From the NCBI RefSeq assembly GCF_022288725.1, contig NZ_JAKNTA010000001.1, forward strand, positions 275,528-339,527: a stretch of 64,000 bases of DNA, given 5' to 3'. The notes below the pieces were generated by a model. It saw only the letters and a list, made by a program, of their open reading frames with translations, was not told the origin of the DNA and searched no databases. This document shows, one piece after another, positions 48,257 through 57,040 of the stretch. The stretch's first letter is position 1. Each line of letters begins with the position of its first letter. The position numbers and the translations under genes are program-made. Source of the stretch: Kitasatospora sp. A2-31 (lineage in GTDB: Bacteria; Actinomycetota; Actinomycetes; Streptomycetales; Streptomycetaceae).

Positions 48257-48856
48257 GTGACGACAGTCCACACCCCGGCCGCCGACGGAGCCGCAGAGGC
48301 GGCCCCCGCGGCCGCCCCCTGCGAGCGCGGCGCCACCGTGTGGCTGACCGGGCTGCCCAGCGCCGGCAAGACCACGCTGGCCTTCGCCCTGGCCGAGCGG
48401 CTGCGCACCGAGGGCCACCGGGTCGAGGTCCTGGACGGCGACGAGATCCGCGAGTTCCTCTCCAAGGGCCTCGGTTTCACCCGCGAGGACCGGCACACCA
48501 ACGTCACCCGGATCGGCTTCGTCGCCGAGAAGCTGGCCGCCAACGGGGTCAAGGTGCTCGCCCCGGTGATCGCCCCCTACGCCGACTCCCGCGCCGCGGT
48601 CCGCGCCCGGCACGCCGCCAACGGCACCGCGTTCCTGGAGATCCACGTCGCCACCCCCGTCGAGCTCTGCGCCGAGCGCGACGTCAAGGGCCTGTACGCC
48701 AAGCAGGCGGCCGGCGAGATCTCCGGCCTCACCGGCGTGGACGACCCCTACGAGGCCCCGGCCGACCCGGAGCTGCGCCTGCAGACGCAGGGCCGCGCGG
48801 TCGCCGAGTCCGCCGCCGAGCTGCACGCCTTCCTGACCGAGAGGGGCCTCGCATGA
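48257..48856 (+). CDS. cysC: Adenylyl-sulfate kinase CysC
   Basis: A 199-residue kinase that phosphorylates APS to PAPS. P-loop TGLPSAGKTTLAFALAERL, LDGDEIREFLSKGLGFTRED, and APYADSRAAVRARHAANGTA, then VELCAERDVKGLYAKQAAGE and GVDDPYEAPADPELRLQT (the lid). A 30-residue Ala-rich head precedes the domain. The GTG at 48257 follows CTGGAGACC. The stop overlaps the cysD ATG. Confidence 0.96.
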   Translation: MTTVHTPAADGAAEAAPAAAPCERGATVWLTGLPSAGKTTLAFALAERLRTEGHRVEVLDGDEIREFLSKGLGFTREDRHTNVTRIGFVAEKLAANGVKVLAPVIAPYADSRAAVRARHAANGTAFLEIHVATPVELCAERDVKGLYAKQAAGEISGLTGVDDPYEAPADPELRLQTQGRAVAESAAELHAFLTERGLA

Positions 48857-49809
48857 CCACCGCGACCGACAGTCCCGTTCACACCGACGCCCGGGACGGG
48901 AGTTCCGGGGGCCCCTTCGCGCTGTCCCACCTGGACGTGCTGGAGGCCGAGTCGGTGCACATCTTCCGCGAGGTCGCGGGGGAGTTCGAGCGCCCGGTGA
49001 TCCTCTTCTCCGGCGGCAAGGACTCCATCGTCATGCTGCACCTGGCGCTCAAGGCCTTCGCCCCCGCGCCGATCCCGTTCTCCCTGCTGCACGTCGACAC
49101 CGGCCACAACTTCCCCGAGGTGATCGCCTACCGCGACCGCGTCGTGGCCGAGCACGGCCTGCGCCTGCACGTGGCCCACGTCCAGGACTTCATCGACGAC
49201 GGCCGGCTGCGCGAGCGCCCCGACGGCACCCGCAACCCGCTGCAGACCGTCCCGCTGCTCGACGCCATCGAGGGCAACCGCTTCGACGCCGTCTTCGGCG
49301 GCGGCCGCCGCGACGAGGAGAAGGCCCGCGCCAAGGAGCGCGTCTTCTCGCTGCGCGACGAGTTCGGCGCCTGGGACCCGCGCCGCCAGCGCCCCGAGCT
49401 CTGGTCCCTCTACAACGGCCGGCACGCCGTCGGCGAGCACGTCCGGGTCTTCCCGCTCTCCAACTGGACCGAGCTGGACGTCTGGCAGTACATCGAGCGC
49501 GAGGGCATCGAGCTCCCGGAGATCTACTACGCGCACGAGCGCGACGTCTTCTCCCGCAACGGCATGTGGCTGACCGCCGGCGAGTGGGGCGGCCCCAAGG
49601 ACGACGAGCCGGTCCAGCGCCGCCTGGTCCGCTACCGCACCGTCGGCGACATGTCCTGCACCGGCGCCGTCGACTCCGACGCCACCGACATCCAGGCCGT
49701 CATCGCCGAGATCGCCGCCTCGCGCCTCACCGAGCGCGGCGCCACCCGCGCCGACGACAAGCTCTCCGAGGCCGCGATGGAAGACCGCAAGCGCGAGGGA
49801 TACTTCTAA
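48853..49809 (+). CDS. cysD: Sulfate adenylyltransferase subunit 2 CysD
   Basis: A 318-residue catalytic ATP sulfurylase subunit; it makes APS from sulfate and ATP, driven by CysN GTP hydrolysis. PP-motif LFSGGKDSIVMLHLALKAF, HVDTGHNFPEVIAYRDRVV, GGGRRDEEKARAKERVFSLR, FPLSNWTELDVWQYIEREGI and RTVGDMSCTGAVDSDATDIQ are all typical. ATG 48853 overlaps the cysC stop, and the stop overlaps the cysN ATG by one base (TAATG). Confidence 0.97.
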   Translation: MTTATDSPVHTDARDGSSGGPFALSHLDVLEAESVHIFREVAGEFERPVILFSGGKDSIVMLHLALKAFAPAPIPFSLLHVDTGHNFPEVIAYRDRVVAEHGLRLHVAHVQDFIDDGRLRERPDGTRNPLQTVPLLDAIEGNRFDAVFGGGRRDEEKARAKERVFSLRDEFGAWDPRRQRPELWSLYNGRHAVGEHVRVFPLSNWTELDVWQYIEREGIELPEIYYAHERDVFSRNGMWLTAGEWGGPKDDEPVQRRLVRYRTVGDMSCTGAVDSDATDIQAVIAEIAASRLTERGATRADDKLSEAAMEDRKREGYF

Positions 49810-51134
49810 TGAGCACCACCACCGAGACCGGCGCCACGTCCCTGCTGCGCTTCGCCACCGCCGGCTCCGTCGACGACGGCAAGTCCACCCTGGTCGGCCG
49901 CCTGCTGCACGACTCCAAGTCGGTGCTGGCCGACCAGCTGGAGGCCGTCGAGCGCGTCTCGCTGGGCCGCGGCCAGGAGGCGCCCGACCTCGCGCTGCTC
50001 ACCGACGGCCTGCGGGCCGAGCGCGAGCAGGGCATCACCATCGACGTCGCCTACCGCTACTTCGCCACCCCGCGCCGGCGGTTCATCCTCGCCGACACCC
50101 CCGGGCACGTGCAGTACACCCGGAACATGGTGACCGGCGCGTCCACCGCCGAGCTCGCCGTCGTCCTGGTCGACGCCCGCAACGGCGTGGTCGAGCAGAC
50201 CCGCCGGCACGCGGCCGTCGCCGCCCTGCTGCGGGTGCCGCACGTCGTGCTGGCCGTCAACAAGATGGACCTGGTCGACTACGCCGAGCCCGTCTTCGCG
50301 GCCATCGCCGCCGAGTTCACCGCCTACGCCGCCTCGCTCGGCGTCAAGGACGTGGTGGCGGTGCCGATCTCGGCCCTCGCCGGCGACAACGTCGTCGAGC
50401 CGTCCGCCCACATGGACTGGTACGGCGGCCCGACCCTGCTGGAGCACCTGGAGACCGTGCCGGTCGGCAGCGACCCCGGCGTCGAGCCGGCCCGCTTCCC
50501 GGTCCAGTACGTGATCCGGCCGCAGACCGAGGAGCACCCCGACTACCGCGGCTACGCGGGCCAGCTGGCCTCCGGCGTGCTGCGCGTGGGCGACGCCGTC
50601 ACCGTGCTGCCCTCCGGCCACACCACCACCGTCACCGCGATCGACGCGCTCGGCAAGGAGACGGACATCGCCTGGGCCCCCCAGTCGGTCACCGTCCGCC
50701 TCGCCGACGACATCGACATCTCCCGCGGCGACCTGATCGCGGCCGGCCCGGCCCCCGTCCCCACCAAGGACGTCGAGGCCACCGTCAGCCACCTCAACGA
50801 GCGCCCGCTGCGCGCCGGCGACAGGGTGCTGCTCAAGCACACCACCCGCACGGTCCGCGCGCTGGTCAAGGAGATCTCCTACCGCATCGACATCGACAGC
50901 CTCGAACAGCGCTCCGGCGCCGAGGGGTTGAACGTCAACGACATCGGCCACGTGGTGCTGCGCACCGCCGAGCCGCTGGCGCTCGACAGCTACTCCGACA
51001 ACCGCCGGACCGGCTCGTTCCTGCTGATCGACCCGGCCGACGGCACCACGCTCACCGCCGGCATGGCGGGCGAGGCGTTCGACACCGTACGCACCGGTGC
51101 CCCCGAGGCACCCGACGAGGAGGACTGGGTCTGA
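49809..51134 (+). CDS. cysN: Sulfate adenylyltransferase subunit 1 CysN (GTPase)
   Basis: A 441-residue EF-Tu-like GTPase that couples GTP hydrolysis to sulfate activation by CysD. G1 TAGSVDDGKSTLVGRLLHDS, switch EQGITIDVAYRYFATPRRRF, G3 DTPGHVQYTRN, and G4 NKMDLVDY; two beta-barrel domains follow (about 215-430). There is no fused CysC domain, in line with the separate cysC gene. The stop overlaps a short TGATG-linked frame (see next entry). Confidence 0.97.
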   Translation: MSTTTETGATSLLRFATAGSVDDGKSTLVGRLLHDSKSVLADQLEAVERVSLGRGQEAPDLALLTDGLRAEREQGITIDVAYRYFATPRRRFILADTPGHVQYTRNMVTGASTAELAVVLVDARNGVVEQTRRHAAVAALLRVPHVVLAVNKMDLVDYAEPVFAAIAAEFTAYAASLGVKDVVAVPISALAGDNVVEPSAHMDWYGGPTLLEHLETVPVGSDPGVEPARFPVQYVIRPQTEEHPDYRGYAGQLASGVLRVGDAVTVLPSGHTTTVTAIDALGKETDIAWAPQSVTVRLADDIDISRGDLIAAGPAPVPTKDVEATVSHLNERPLRAGDRVLLKHTTRTVRALVKEISYRIDIDSLEQRSGAEGLNVNDIGHVVLRTAEPLALDSYSDNRRTGSFLLIDPADGTTLTAGMAGEAFDTVRTGAPEAPDEEDWV

Positions 51135-51244
51135 TGCCCATCGAGGCGTTCTCGGGCATGGACAAGGAAGGCGGCCGCATCGGCAGCGGCGTCCTCGGCA
51201 GCGGCCAGGGCGGCCTGACCCGATGTGTGGGCCGACAGGGCTGA
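51134..51244 (+). CDS. Possible 36-aa ORF coupled to cysN
   Basis: A TGATG overlap with the cysN stop opens a 36-codon frame (MPIEAFSGMDKEGGRIGSGV ... GGLTRCVGRQG) that ends at 51244. It is Gly-rich with a single Cys. Its end lies inside a hairpin, ACAGGGC-TGAGAAC-GCCCTGT (51235-51255), so translation to the stop would open that hairpin. It has no family I know. It may be a chance frame or a small coupled peptide before ssuA. Confidence 0.3.
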   Translation: MPIEAFSGMDKEGGRIGSGVLGSGQGGLTRCVGRQG

Positions 51245-51255
51245 GAACGCCCTGT
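51235..51255 (+). terminator. Hairpin between cysN and the ssuA-like gene
   Basis: ACAGGGC, 7-base loop, GCCCTGT. It is shorter than the other terminators in the window, so it may only attenuate transcription into the transporter genes. Confidence 0.4.
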
Positions 51256-51405
51256 CACCGGACCGGCCGCCGTCCCTCCCCACCCGTCGGAACAGCAGCG
51301 CCGATCCGGCTTGCCCGGCATCCCCCGATGCCGCAAGCACCACCTTGACCGACTTCCCTCCCGAGACCGTCCCCTGACGGTCCGTCCGTGAACAGGACTC
51401 CTGCC

Positions 51406-52587
51406 ATGGCACCGAACCGGCCCCTCCCGCACGCCTCCGCCCCGCATACCCCCGCACACCCGGCCGCCGGCCGGATCAGACGCACCGCCGCTGCCGCCCT
51501 GGCCGGCCTGACCGCCGTGACGCTGCTCTCCGCCTGCGGCTACGGCTCGAAGAGCGCGGACAAGGCGTCCGCCTCCGCCGCCCCCGCCGGGGGTGCGTCC
51601 TCGGCGGCCTCCGGCGCGAAGCTCTCCGCCGACACCGTGAAGATCGGCTACTTCGCCAACCTGACCCACGGCACCGCCCTGGTCGGGCTGCAGGAGGGCC
51701 TCTTCCAGAAGGAGCTCGGCAGCACCCAGATCAAGACCCAGGTCTTCAACGCCGGCCCGGCCGAGATCGAGGCACTGAACGCCGGCTCCATCGACATCGG
51801 CTGGATCGGCCCCTCCCCGGCGATCAACGGCTACACCAAGTCCGAGGGCAAGTCGCTGAAGATCATCAGCGGTTCGGCCTCCGGCGGGGTCAAGCTGGTG
51901 GTCAACCCGGACAAGGTCGCCTCCCTGGACGACCTCAAGGGCAAGAAGATCGCCACCCCGCAGCTGGGCAACACGCAGGACGTGGCGCTGCTCAACTACC
52001 TGGCCGGCAAGGGCTACAAGGTCGACGCCCAGTCCGGCGCCGGCGACGTCTCCGTGGTCCGCTCGGACAACAAGGTCACCCCGGACGCCTACAAGCAGGG
52101 CTCGATCGACGGCGCCTGGGTGCCCGAGCCGACCGCCTCCAAGCTGGTCACCCTCGGCGCGAAGGTCCTGCTCAACGAGAAGGACGTCTGGCCGGACAAG
52201 AAGTTCGTGATCACCAACATCATCGTCTCGCAGAAGTTCCTGGGCGAGCACCCGGACGTGGTGGAGGCCGTGCTGCGCGGCTCGGTGGCCGCCAACGCCT
52301 TCATCAAGGCCAACCCGGAGAAGGCCAAGGCCGACGCCAACGAGGCCATCAAGAAGGAGGCCGGCAACGCCCTGGAGCCGGCCGTCCTCGACCCGGCCTG
52401 GGCCGACGTCGACTTCCTGGACGACCCGCTGGCGGGCACGCTGCAGGCCGAGGCCGACCACGCCGTCACCGCGGGCCTGCTCAAGAAGCCGAACCTGAAC
52501 GGGATCTACGACCTGACCCTGCTCAACAAGGTGCTCGCAGCCTCGGGCCGGAGCCCGGTGGCGGACGCCGGACTCGGCAGCAAGTAG
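51406..52587 (+). CDS. Sulfonate/taurine-type ABC transporter substrate-binding lipoprotein (SsuA-like)
   Basis: A 393-residue exported binding protein of the SsuA/TauA/NMT1 group. A twin-Arg-like head RRTAAAALAGLTAVTLLSACG ends in a lipobox (LLSACG), and the mature part reads VKIGYFANLTHGTALVGLQEG, NAGSIDIGWIGPSPAINGYT, LKGKKIATPQLGNTQDVALLN, YKQGSIDGAWVPEPTASKL and a C-terminal helix. ATG 51406 has AGGA 8 bases upstream; a GTG 18 bases earlier is also in frame. The ATPase and permease genes follow, so it supplies organic sulfur or sulfate to this operon. Confidence 0.92.
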   Translation: MAPNRPLPHASAPHTPAHPAAGRIRRTAAAALAGLTAVTLLSACGYGSKSADKASASAAPAGGASSAASGAKLSADTVKIGYFANLTHGTALVGLQEGLFQKELGSTQIKTQVFNAGPAEIEALNAGSIDIGWIGPSPAINGYTKSEGKSLKIISGSASGGVKLVVNPDKVASLDDLKGKKIATPQLGNTQDVALLNYLAGKGYKVDAQSGAGDVSVVRSDNKVTPDAYKQGSIDGAWVPEPTASKLVTLGAKVLLNEKDVWPDKKFVITNIIVSQKFLGEHPDVVEAVLRGSVAANAFIKANPEKAKADANEAIKKEAGNALEPAVLDPAWADVDFLDDPLAGTLQAEADHAVTAGLLKKPNLNGIYDLTLLNKVLAASGRSPVADAGLGSK

Positions 52588-52764
52588 CCCCGCCCGCGGC
52601 GACCCCGCGCCGCCGCGGCCAAGCCCCGCGGTCCGGAACCCCGCCCGCCCGGTCGATGCCCGATCGATGCCCCAGCTACGGGACGGGCGGGGGCCGGACC
52701 CCGGTCCCCGACTTCGCCACCCTCCCTCCGACCCCGCCGACCGGCCGGAGGAACCTGACCGCCA

Positions 52765-52779
52765 CCAGCCTTCGGCTGG
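52765..52779 (+). promoter_or_regulatory. Short hairpin upstream of the ssuB ribosome site
   Basis: CCAGCC-TTC-GGCTGG, with the ssuB ribosome site (AGGAGGT) beginning 18 bases downstream at 52798. It ends a 220-base untranslated gap after the binding-protein gene. It may adjust expression of the permease genes relative to the binding protein. Confidence 0.4.
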
Positions 52780-52807
52780 GAGGTGTCCCCAGATTCAGGA
52801 GGTGCCC

Positions 52808-53611
52808 ATGACCCCGGCACTGACCACCACGGAAGACGCCCCGCGCACCGAGGCCGTGGACGGATCGCCCGCCGTCCGGATCTCGCACGTGCACAAGTCC
52901 TTCGGGCGCGCCGGCGCGCAGACCCACGTCCTGGACGACATCACCCTGGACGTCGCGCCCGGCGAGTTCGTCACGCTGCTCGGAGCCTCGGGCTGCGGCA
53001 AGTCCACCCTGCTCAACCTGGTCGCGGGCCTCGACCGGCCCACCGCGGGCACGATCGAGGTGCCCGGGGGTCGCCCCGCGCTGATGTTCCAGGAGCACGC
53101 GCTGTTCCCCTGGCTCACGGCCGGCAGGAACATCGAGCTCGCCCTCAAGCTCGCCGGCGTCCCGCGCACGGAGCGCCGGCCCGAGGCCGAGCGCCTGCTG
53201 GAACTGGTCCGCCTCGCCGGCTCCTACGGCAAGCGCGTGCACGAGCTCTCCGGCGGCATGCGCCAGCGCGTCGCGATGGCCCGCGCCCTCGCCCAGGGCG
53301 GCTCGGTGCTGCTGATGGACGAGCCCTTCGCGGCCCTCGACGCCATCACCCGGGACGTCCTGCACGACGAGATCACCCGGATCTGGGCCGAGCGCAAGCT
53401 CTCCGTCCTGTTCGTCACCCACAACGTGCGGGAGGCCGTCCGGCTCGCCCAGCGCGTGGTGCTGCTCTCCTCCCGCCCCGGCCGGGTCGCCAAGGAGTGG
53501 CGGATCGACCTGCCGCAGCCGCGCCGGATCGAGTCCGCCGGCGTCGCCGACCTGTCCATCGAGATCACCGAAGAACTGCGTGGGGAGATCCGCCGCCATG
53601 GCCAGCACTGA
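52808..53611 (+). CDS. Sulfonate-type ABC transporter ATP-binding protein (SsuB-like)
   Basis: A 267-residue ABC ATPase. Walker A LLGASGCGKSTLLNLVAGL, Q-loop MFQEHALFPWLTAGRN, signature HELSGGMRQRVAMARALAQG, Walker B VLLMDEPFAALDAITRD, and H-loop LFVTHNVREAVRLAQRVVLL. The ATG at 52808 follows AGGAGGT. The last 14 bases overlap the permease gene. Confidence 0.94.
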   Translation: MTPALTTTEDAPRTEAVDGSPAVRISHVHKSFGRAGAQTHVLDDITLDVAPGEFVTLLGASGCGKSTLLNLVAGLDRPTAGTIEVPGGRPALMFQEHALFPWLTAGRNIELALKLAGVPRTERRPEAERLLELVRLAGSYGKRVHELSGGMRQRVAMARALAQGGSVLLMDEPFAALDAITRDVLHDEITRIWAERKLSVLFVTHNVREAVRLAQRVVLLSSRPGRVAKEWRIDLPQPRRIESAGVADLSIEITEELRGEIRRHGQH

Positions 53612-54506
53612 CACCGCCCCCGCCGCGAGGACGTCGGCGGCCGTCGGCGCGGACACCGCCGACGTCGGCGCCGGCCTGGACGCGCTGGACGCCGTCTCCG
53701 CACCGCGCCGCTCGCTCGCCGAGGCGCTGCGGCAGAAGGCACTGCCGCCGCTGCTCGGCGCCGTCCTGGTGCTCGCCCTCTGGCAGGGCGCCTACAGCCT
53801 GCACCTGACCAGCGAGTACAAGCTGCCCAGCCCGCTCGACGTCTGGCACGCCGCCGAGGACCTCTGGAGCGCGGGCACGCTGTTCTCGATCATCTGGACC
53901 AGCGTCTGGCGCGGCCTGTCCGGCTTCCTGGTCGCGCTCGCCATCGGCACCCCGATCGGTCTGCTGGTGGCCCGGGTCCGTCCGGTCCGGGCCGCGCTCG
54001 GGCCGGTGCTCTCCGGCCTCCAGTCGTTGCCCTCGGTCGCCTGGGTACCGGCCGCCGTCATCTGGCTCGGCATCAATGACTCGATGATGTACGCCGTGAT
54101 CCTGCTCGGCGCCGTCCCGTCCATCGCCAACGGCCTGGTGGCCGGCATCGACCAGGTGCCGCCGCTGTTCCTGCGCGCCGGCCGCACCATCGGCGCCACC
54201 GGCCTGAACGGCGCCCGGCACGTCCTGCTGCCGGCCGCGCTGCCCGGCTACCTGGCCGGCCTCAAGCAGGGCTGGGCCTTCTCCTGGCGCTCGCTGATGG
54301 CCGCCGAGCTGGTCGCCTCCTCCCCCGACCTGGGCCTCGGCCTCGGCCGCTACCTGGAGAACCAGCGCGAGTTCTCCGACATGGCGGGGGTGCTGCTCGG
54401 CATCCTGCTCATCCTCTTCGTCGGCATCGCCATCGAGCTGCTGGTGTTCACCCCGGTCGAGCGCCGGGTCCTGCGCAACCGCGGCCTGCTGGCCGCCGTC
54501 AAGTGA
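53598..54506 (+). CDS. Sulfonate-type ABC transporter permease (SsuC-like)
   Basis: A 302-residue permease with about six helices and the BPD-type loop GATGLNGARHVLLPAALPGY (the EAA motif that contacts the ATPase). Other landmarks are LVLALWQGAYSLHLTSEYKL and LGIAIELLVFTPVERRVLRN-like IAIELLVFTPVERRVLRNRG. ATG 53598 lies inside the end of ssuB. The chelatase gene follows after 10 bases. Confidence 0.93.
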   Translation: MASTDTAPAARTSAAVGADTADVGAGLDALDAVSAPRRSLAEALRQKALPPLLGAVLVLALWQGAYSLHLTSEYKLPSPLDVWHAAEDLWSAGTLFSIIWTSVWRGLSGFLVALAIGTPIGLLVARVRPVRAALGPVLSGLQSLPSVAWVPAAVIWLGINDSMMYAVILLGAVPSIANGLVAGIDQVPPLFLRAGRTIGATGLNGARHVLLPAALPGYLAGLKQGWAFSWRSLMAAELVASSPDLGLGLGRYLENQREFSDMAGVLLGILLILFVGIAIELLVFTPVERRVLRNRGLLAAVK

Positions 54507-54516
54507 GGCGGCTGCC

Positions 54517-55314
54517 GTGTCCGAAGGCCGCCGGCTGACCGCCGCCCCCGCCACCCCCGTGGCGGCGGGCGGCCCCGCCCTGCTGCTGATCGCCCACGGC
54601 AGCCGCGACCCCCGGCACGCCGCGACGGTGGCCGCCCTGGTCGAGCGGGTCCGCGCGCTGCGCCCGGGGCTGGAGGTGGCCACCGCCTACCTCGACCACT
54701 GCGCCCCGCGGATCCCCCGGGTGGCGGCCCGGCTCGCGGAGGCCGGCGCCGCGGCCGTCGCCGTGCCGCTCCTGCTCAACCGGGCCTTCCACGCCAAGCA
54801 CGACATCCCCGCCGCGCTGCGGGCCTGCGGTGCGGCCCTCCCCGTCGCCGACGTGCTCGGACCCTCGCCGCTGCTGCTCGCCGCGCTGGACCGGCGGCTC
54901 GCCGAGGCCGGGCTCGACCTCGGCTCCCCCGCCGTCCGGGCGCGCACCGGCGTCGTCCTCGCCGCGGCCGGCTCCTCCGACCCGGCCGCCGACGCCGCCA
55001 CCCGCGCGGTCGCCGCCGAGTGGCGCCGCACCCGCGGCTGGGCCGCCGTCGAGGTCGCCTACGCCTCCGCCGCCGGCCCCCGCGTCCCGGACGCCGCCGC
55101 CGCCCTGCGCCGCGCCGGCGCCGCCGAGGTGGCCGTCTCCCCCTACCTGCTCGCCCCGGGCCGCCTCCCCGACCGCATCGCCGAGGCCGCCGCCGGCTCC
55201 GCCGACCTCCTCGCCGACGTCCTCGGTGCCGCCCCCGAGGTCGCCGCCCTCCTCCTCACCCGCTACGACCGGACCCGGCGGGTGGTGGCGGCGGCCCCCG
55301 CCCTCACCGCCTGA
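54517..55314 (+). CDS. Sirohydrochlorin ferrochelatase-like protein (CbiX/SirB type)
   Basis: A 265-residue two-repeat chelatase that inserts iron into sirohydrochlorin to give siroheme, the cofactor of sulfite reductase. Its metal-binding His are in LLIAHGSRDP and LNRAFHAKHDIP. The second repeat (GVVLAAAGSSDPAADAATRA, AEVAVSPYLLAPGRLPDRIA) has lost its His, as is usual in the double-length form where one half is structural. The GTG at 54517 follows GAGGCGG. Position at the end of the operon fits iron insertion over cobalt. Confidence 0.9.
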   Translation: MSEGRRLTAAPATPVAAGGPALLLIAHGSRDPRHAATVAALVERVRALRPGLEVATAYLDHCAPRIPRVAARLAEAGAAAVAVPLLLNRAFHAKHDIPAALRACGAALPVADVLGPSPLLLAALDRRLAEAGLDLGSPAVRARTGVVLAAAGSSDPAADAATRAVAAEWRRTRGWAAVEVAYASAAGPRVPDAAAALRRAGAAEVAVSPYLLAPGRLPDRIAEAAAGSADLLADVLGAAPEVAALLLTRYDRTRRVVAAAPALTA

Positions 55315-55327
55315 CCGTCCGGCGGCT

Positions 55328-55388
55328 CGTCCGGCGAACCGCCGGACGCAGCGGGCCCGGTCCCCCCTCGGGCGAGGGGAGACCGGGC
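55328..55388. terminator. Double hairpin terminator ending the sulfur operon
   Basis: CGTCCGGCG-AAC-CGCCGGACG (55328-55348) and GCCCGGTC(c)CCCCTC-GGGC-GAGGGG(a)GACCGGGC (55355-55388), both perfect or nearly so. They also close the convergent lectin gene at 55426. Confidence 0.85.
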
Positions 55389-55425
55389 TTCGCCGTGCTC
55401 TCAGGCTCGTACCGTCAGGTCCGCA

Positions 55426-56193
55426 TCAGACCGGCAGGTGCCAGAGCTGGTTCGCGGTGCCGTTGCAGTCCCAGATCTGCACGGTGTTGCCGTTGGTGGT
55501 GTCGTAGCCCCGGATGTCCAGGCAGCGGCCGGACTTCGTGTTGACGATCGCGCCGTCGCCGCGGACCCACCACTGCTGGGCGATGTTGCCGTTGCAGGGG
55601 CCGGTGTGCACCTGGGTGCCGTTACCGGTCCGGCCGTCCCAGATGTCCAGACAGACGCCGACGGCGCGGATGGTGCCGTCGGCGCCGATCTTCCACCGCT
55701 GGTTGACGTTGCCGAGGCAGTCCCAGATCTGGGTGGGCGTCTTGTTGGCCATGCTGCCGCCGCGCACGTCCAGGCACTTGCCCGCGAGGCCGGTGACCTG
55801 CCCGACCGGGCCGGCCGGGACGGGGGATCCGAACGAGACGCCGCCGCCCCACCACATGCCCATGCCGAAGCAGGCCGCGGTGGCGGTGCCGTCACCCCTG
55901 ACCGTGCCGCTCCACGCCTGCGAGAAGGTGTACATGTTGGTGTTGAAGTCCCAGGTCGCGCAGGTGCCCCCCACGCTCCAGGTCTGCATCGGGTCGAGGC
56001 CGGTACAGGTGGCGGACGGGCCCGACTCGGTGCAGCTCCCGACACCGCCCGGACCCGGGACGGCCGTGGCGGACTGCACGGACTGCACGGCCGCGGGGGC
56101 CGGCGTCTCGGCGGCACCGGCGGCCGGCGCGGTGGTGAGCGCGGCGGCCCCCACGAGCAGGGCGGTGGCGAACAACGTGGCGGTACGGCGCAT
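55426..56193 (-). CDS. Secreted ricin-B lectin protein 1
   Basis: A 255-residue exported protein. Signal peptide about 1-28 (LFATALLVGAAALTTAPAAG). Residues about 45-125 form an unrecognised Cys-containing domain (SCTESGPSATCTGLDPMQTW, GGTCATWDFNTNMYTFSQAW, CFGMGMWWGGG). The rest is a beta-trefoil lectin (about 135-255) with three QxW repeats: KCLDVRGG...QIWDCLGNVNQRWKIG, VCLDIWDG...PCNGNIAQQWWVRG and RCLDIRGY...QIWDCNGTANQLWHLP. It probably binds galactose- or xylan-type sugars; no catalytic module is attached. It is the last of four tandem paralogues read from 58613 towards 55426. Confidence 0.92.
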   Translation of the reverse strand: MRRTATLFATALLVGAAALTTAPAAGAAETPAPAAVQSVQSATAVPGPGGVGSCTESGPSATCTGLDPMQTWSVGGTCATWDFNTNMYTFSQAWSGTVRGDGTATAACFGMGMWWGGGVSFGSPVPAGPVGQVTGLAGKCLDVRGGSMANKTPTQIWDCLGNVNQRWKIGADGTIRAVGVCLDIWDGRTGNGTQVHTGPCNGNIAQQWWVRGDGAIVNTKSGRCLDIRGYDTTNGNTVQIWDCNGTANQLWHLPV

Positions 56194-56246
56194 TCGGGAT
56201 GTCCTTGGGAGTGAGGGTGATCCGGTCGACGGGACTGCCGCGGTCA

Positions 56247-57002
56247 TCACGCGGGCACGTGCCAGAGCTGGTTGGCGGTGCCGTTGAAGTCCCAGATCTG
56301 CACCAGGGCGCCGTTGGCGGTGTCCCAGCCCCGGACGTCCAGCACGCGGCCGGACTGCGGGTTGACGATCGCGCCGTCGGGACGGGCCCGCCACTGCTGT
56401 GCGCCGGTGCCGTTGCAGTCGTAGATCTGCACCGACGTGCCGTTGCCCGTGCGGCCGCCCTGGACGTCCAGGCACTTGCCGACGGCGCGGATGGTGCCGT
56501 CGGAGCCGATCCGCCAGTTCTGGTTGACGTTGCCGAGGCAGTCCCACATCTGGATGGGGGTGCCGTTGCTGCTGGAACCGCCGCGCACGTCCAGGCACTT
56601 GTTCACGTAGCCGGTGATCGGACCGGTCGGCCCGGACGGGGGCGTGGGGCCGAGCGCGATGCCCTGTGACCAGATCGTCTCCATCGAGCCGCACCACGCG
56701 GTGCTGGTGCCGTTGCCGGTCACCCACCCGCTGCTGTAGGCCCCGGTATAGGTGGGGATGCCGTTGGCGCTCCAGCTCTGGCACATGGCGCTGACCCGCC
56801 AGGTCTGCATCGGGTCCATGCTCGTGCAGGTACCGGTGGCGTCCCACATGGTGGAGGTGACGGTGCAGCCCGCCGGATCGGCGGCCTGCGCGCCGGTGGG
56901 AACGGACGGCGCGGTCTCGGCGGCACCGGCGGCCGGCGCGGTGGTGAGCGCGGCGGCCCCGGCCAGCAGGGCGGTGGCGAACGACGTGACGATACGACGC
57001 AC
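56247..57002 (-). CDS. Secreted ricin-B lectin protein 2
   Basis: A 251-residue exported protein. GTG 57002 follows AAGGAGC. It has the same plan: signal peptide, Cys domain (GCTVTSTMWDATGTCTSMDP, MQTWRVSAMCQSW), and a three-repeat trefoil (KCLDVRGG, KCLDVQGG, RVLDVRGW). In the third repeat both Cys that usually pair are gone: RCLD has become RVLD and IWDC has become IWDF, a matched loss. This copy is the most diverged of the tandem set in its N-terminal domain. Confidence 0.92.
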   Translation of the reverse strand: MRRIVTSFATALLAGAAALTTAPAAGAAETAPSVPTGAQAADPAGCTVTSTMWDATGTCTSMDPMQTWRVSAMCQSWSANGIPTYTGAYSSGWVTGNGTSTAWCGSMETIWSQGIALGPTPPSGPTGPITGYVNKCLDVRGGSSSNGTPIQMWDCLGNVNQNWRIGSDGTIRAVGKCLDVQGGRTGNGTSVQIYDCNGTGAQQWRARPDGAIVNPQSGRVLDVRGWDTANGALVQIWDFNGTANQLWHVPA

Positions 57003-57040
57003 GGGGGAAGCTCCTTGAGGAAGGGGTGAGGGGGGTGGTC

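Noticed and set aside
51097..51348. Plus-strand frame over the cysN end
   Set aside because: Arg/Pro/His-rich, out of frame with cysN, no ribosome site.
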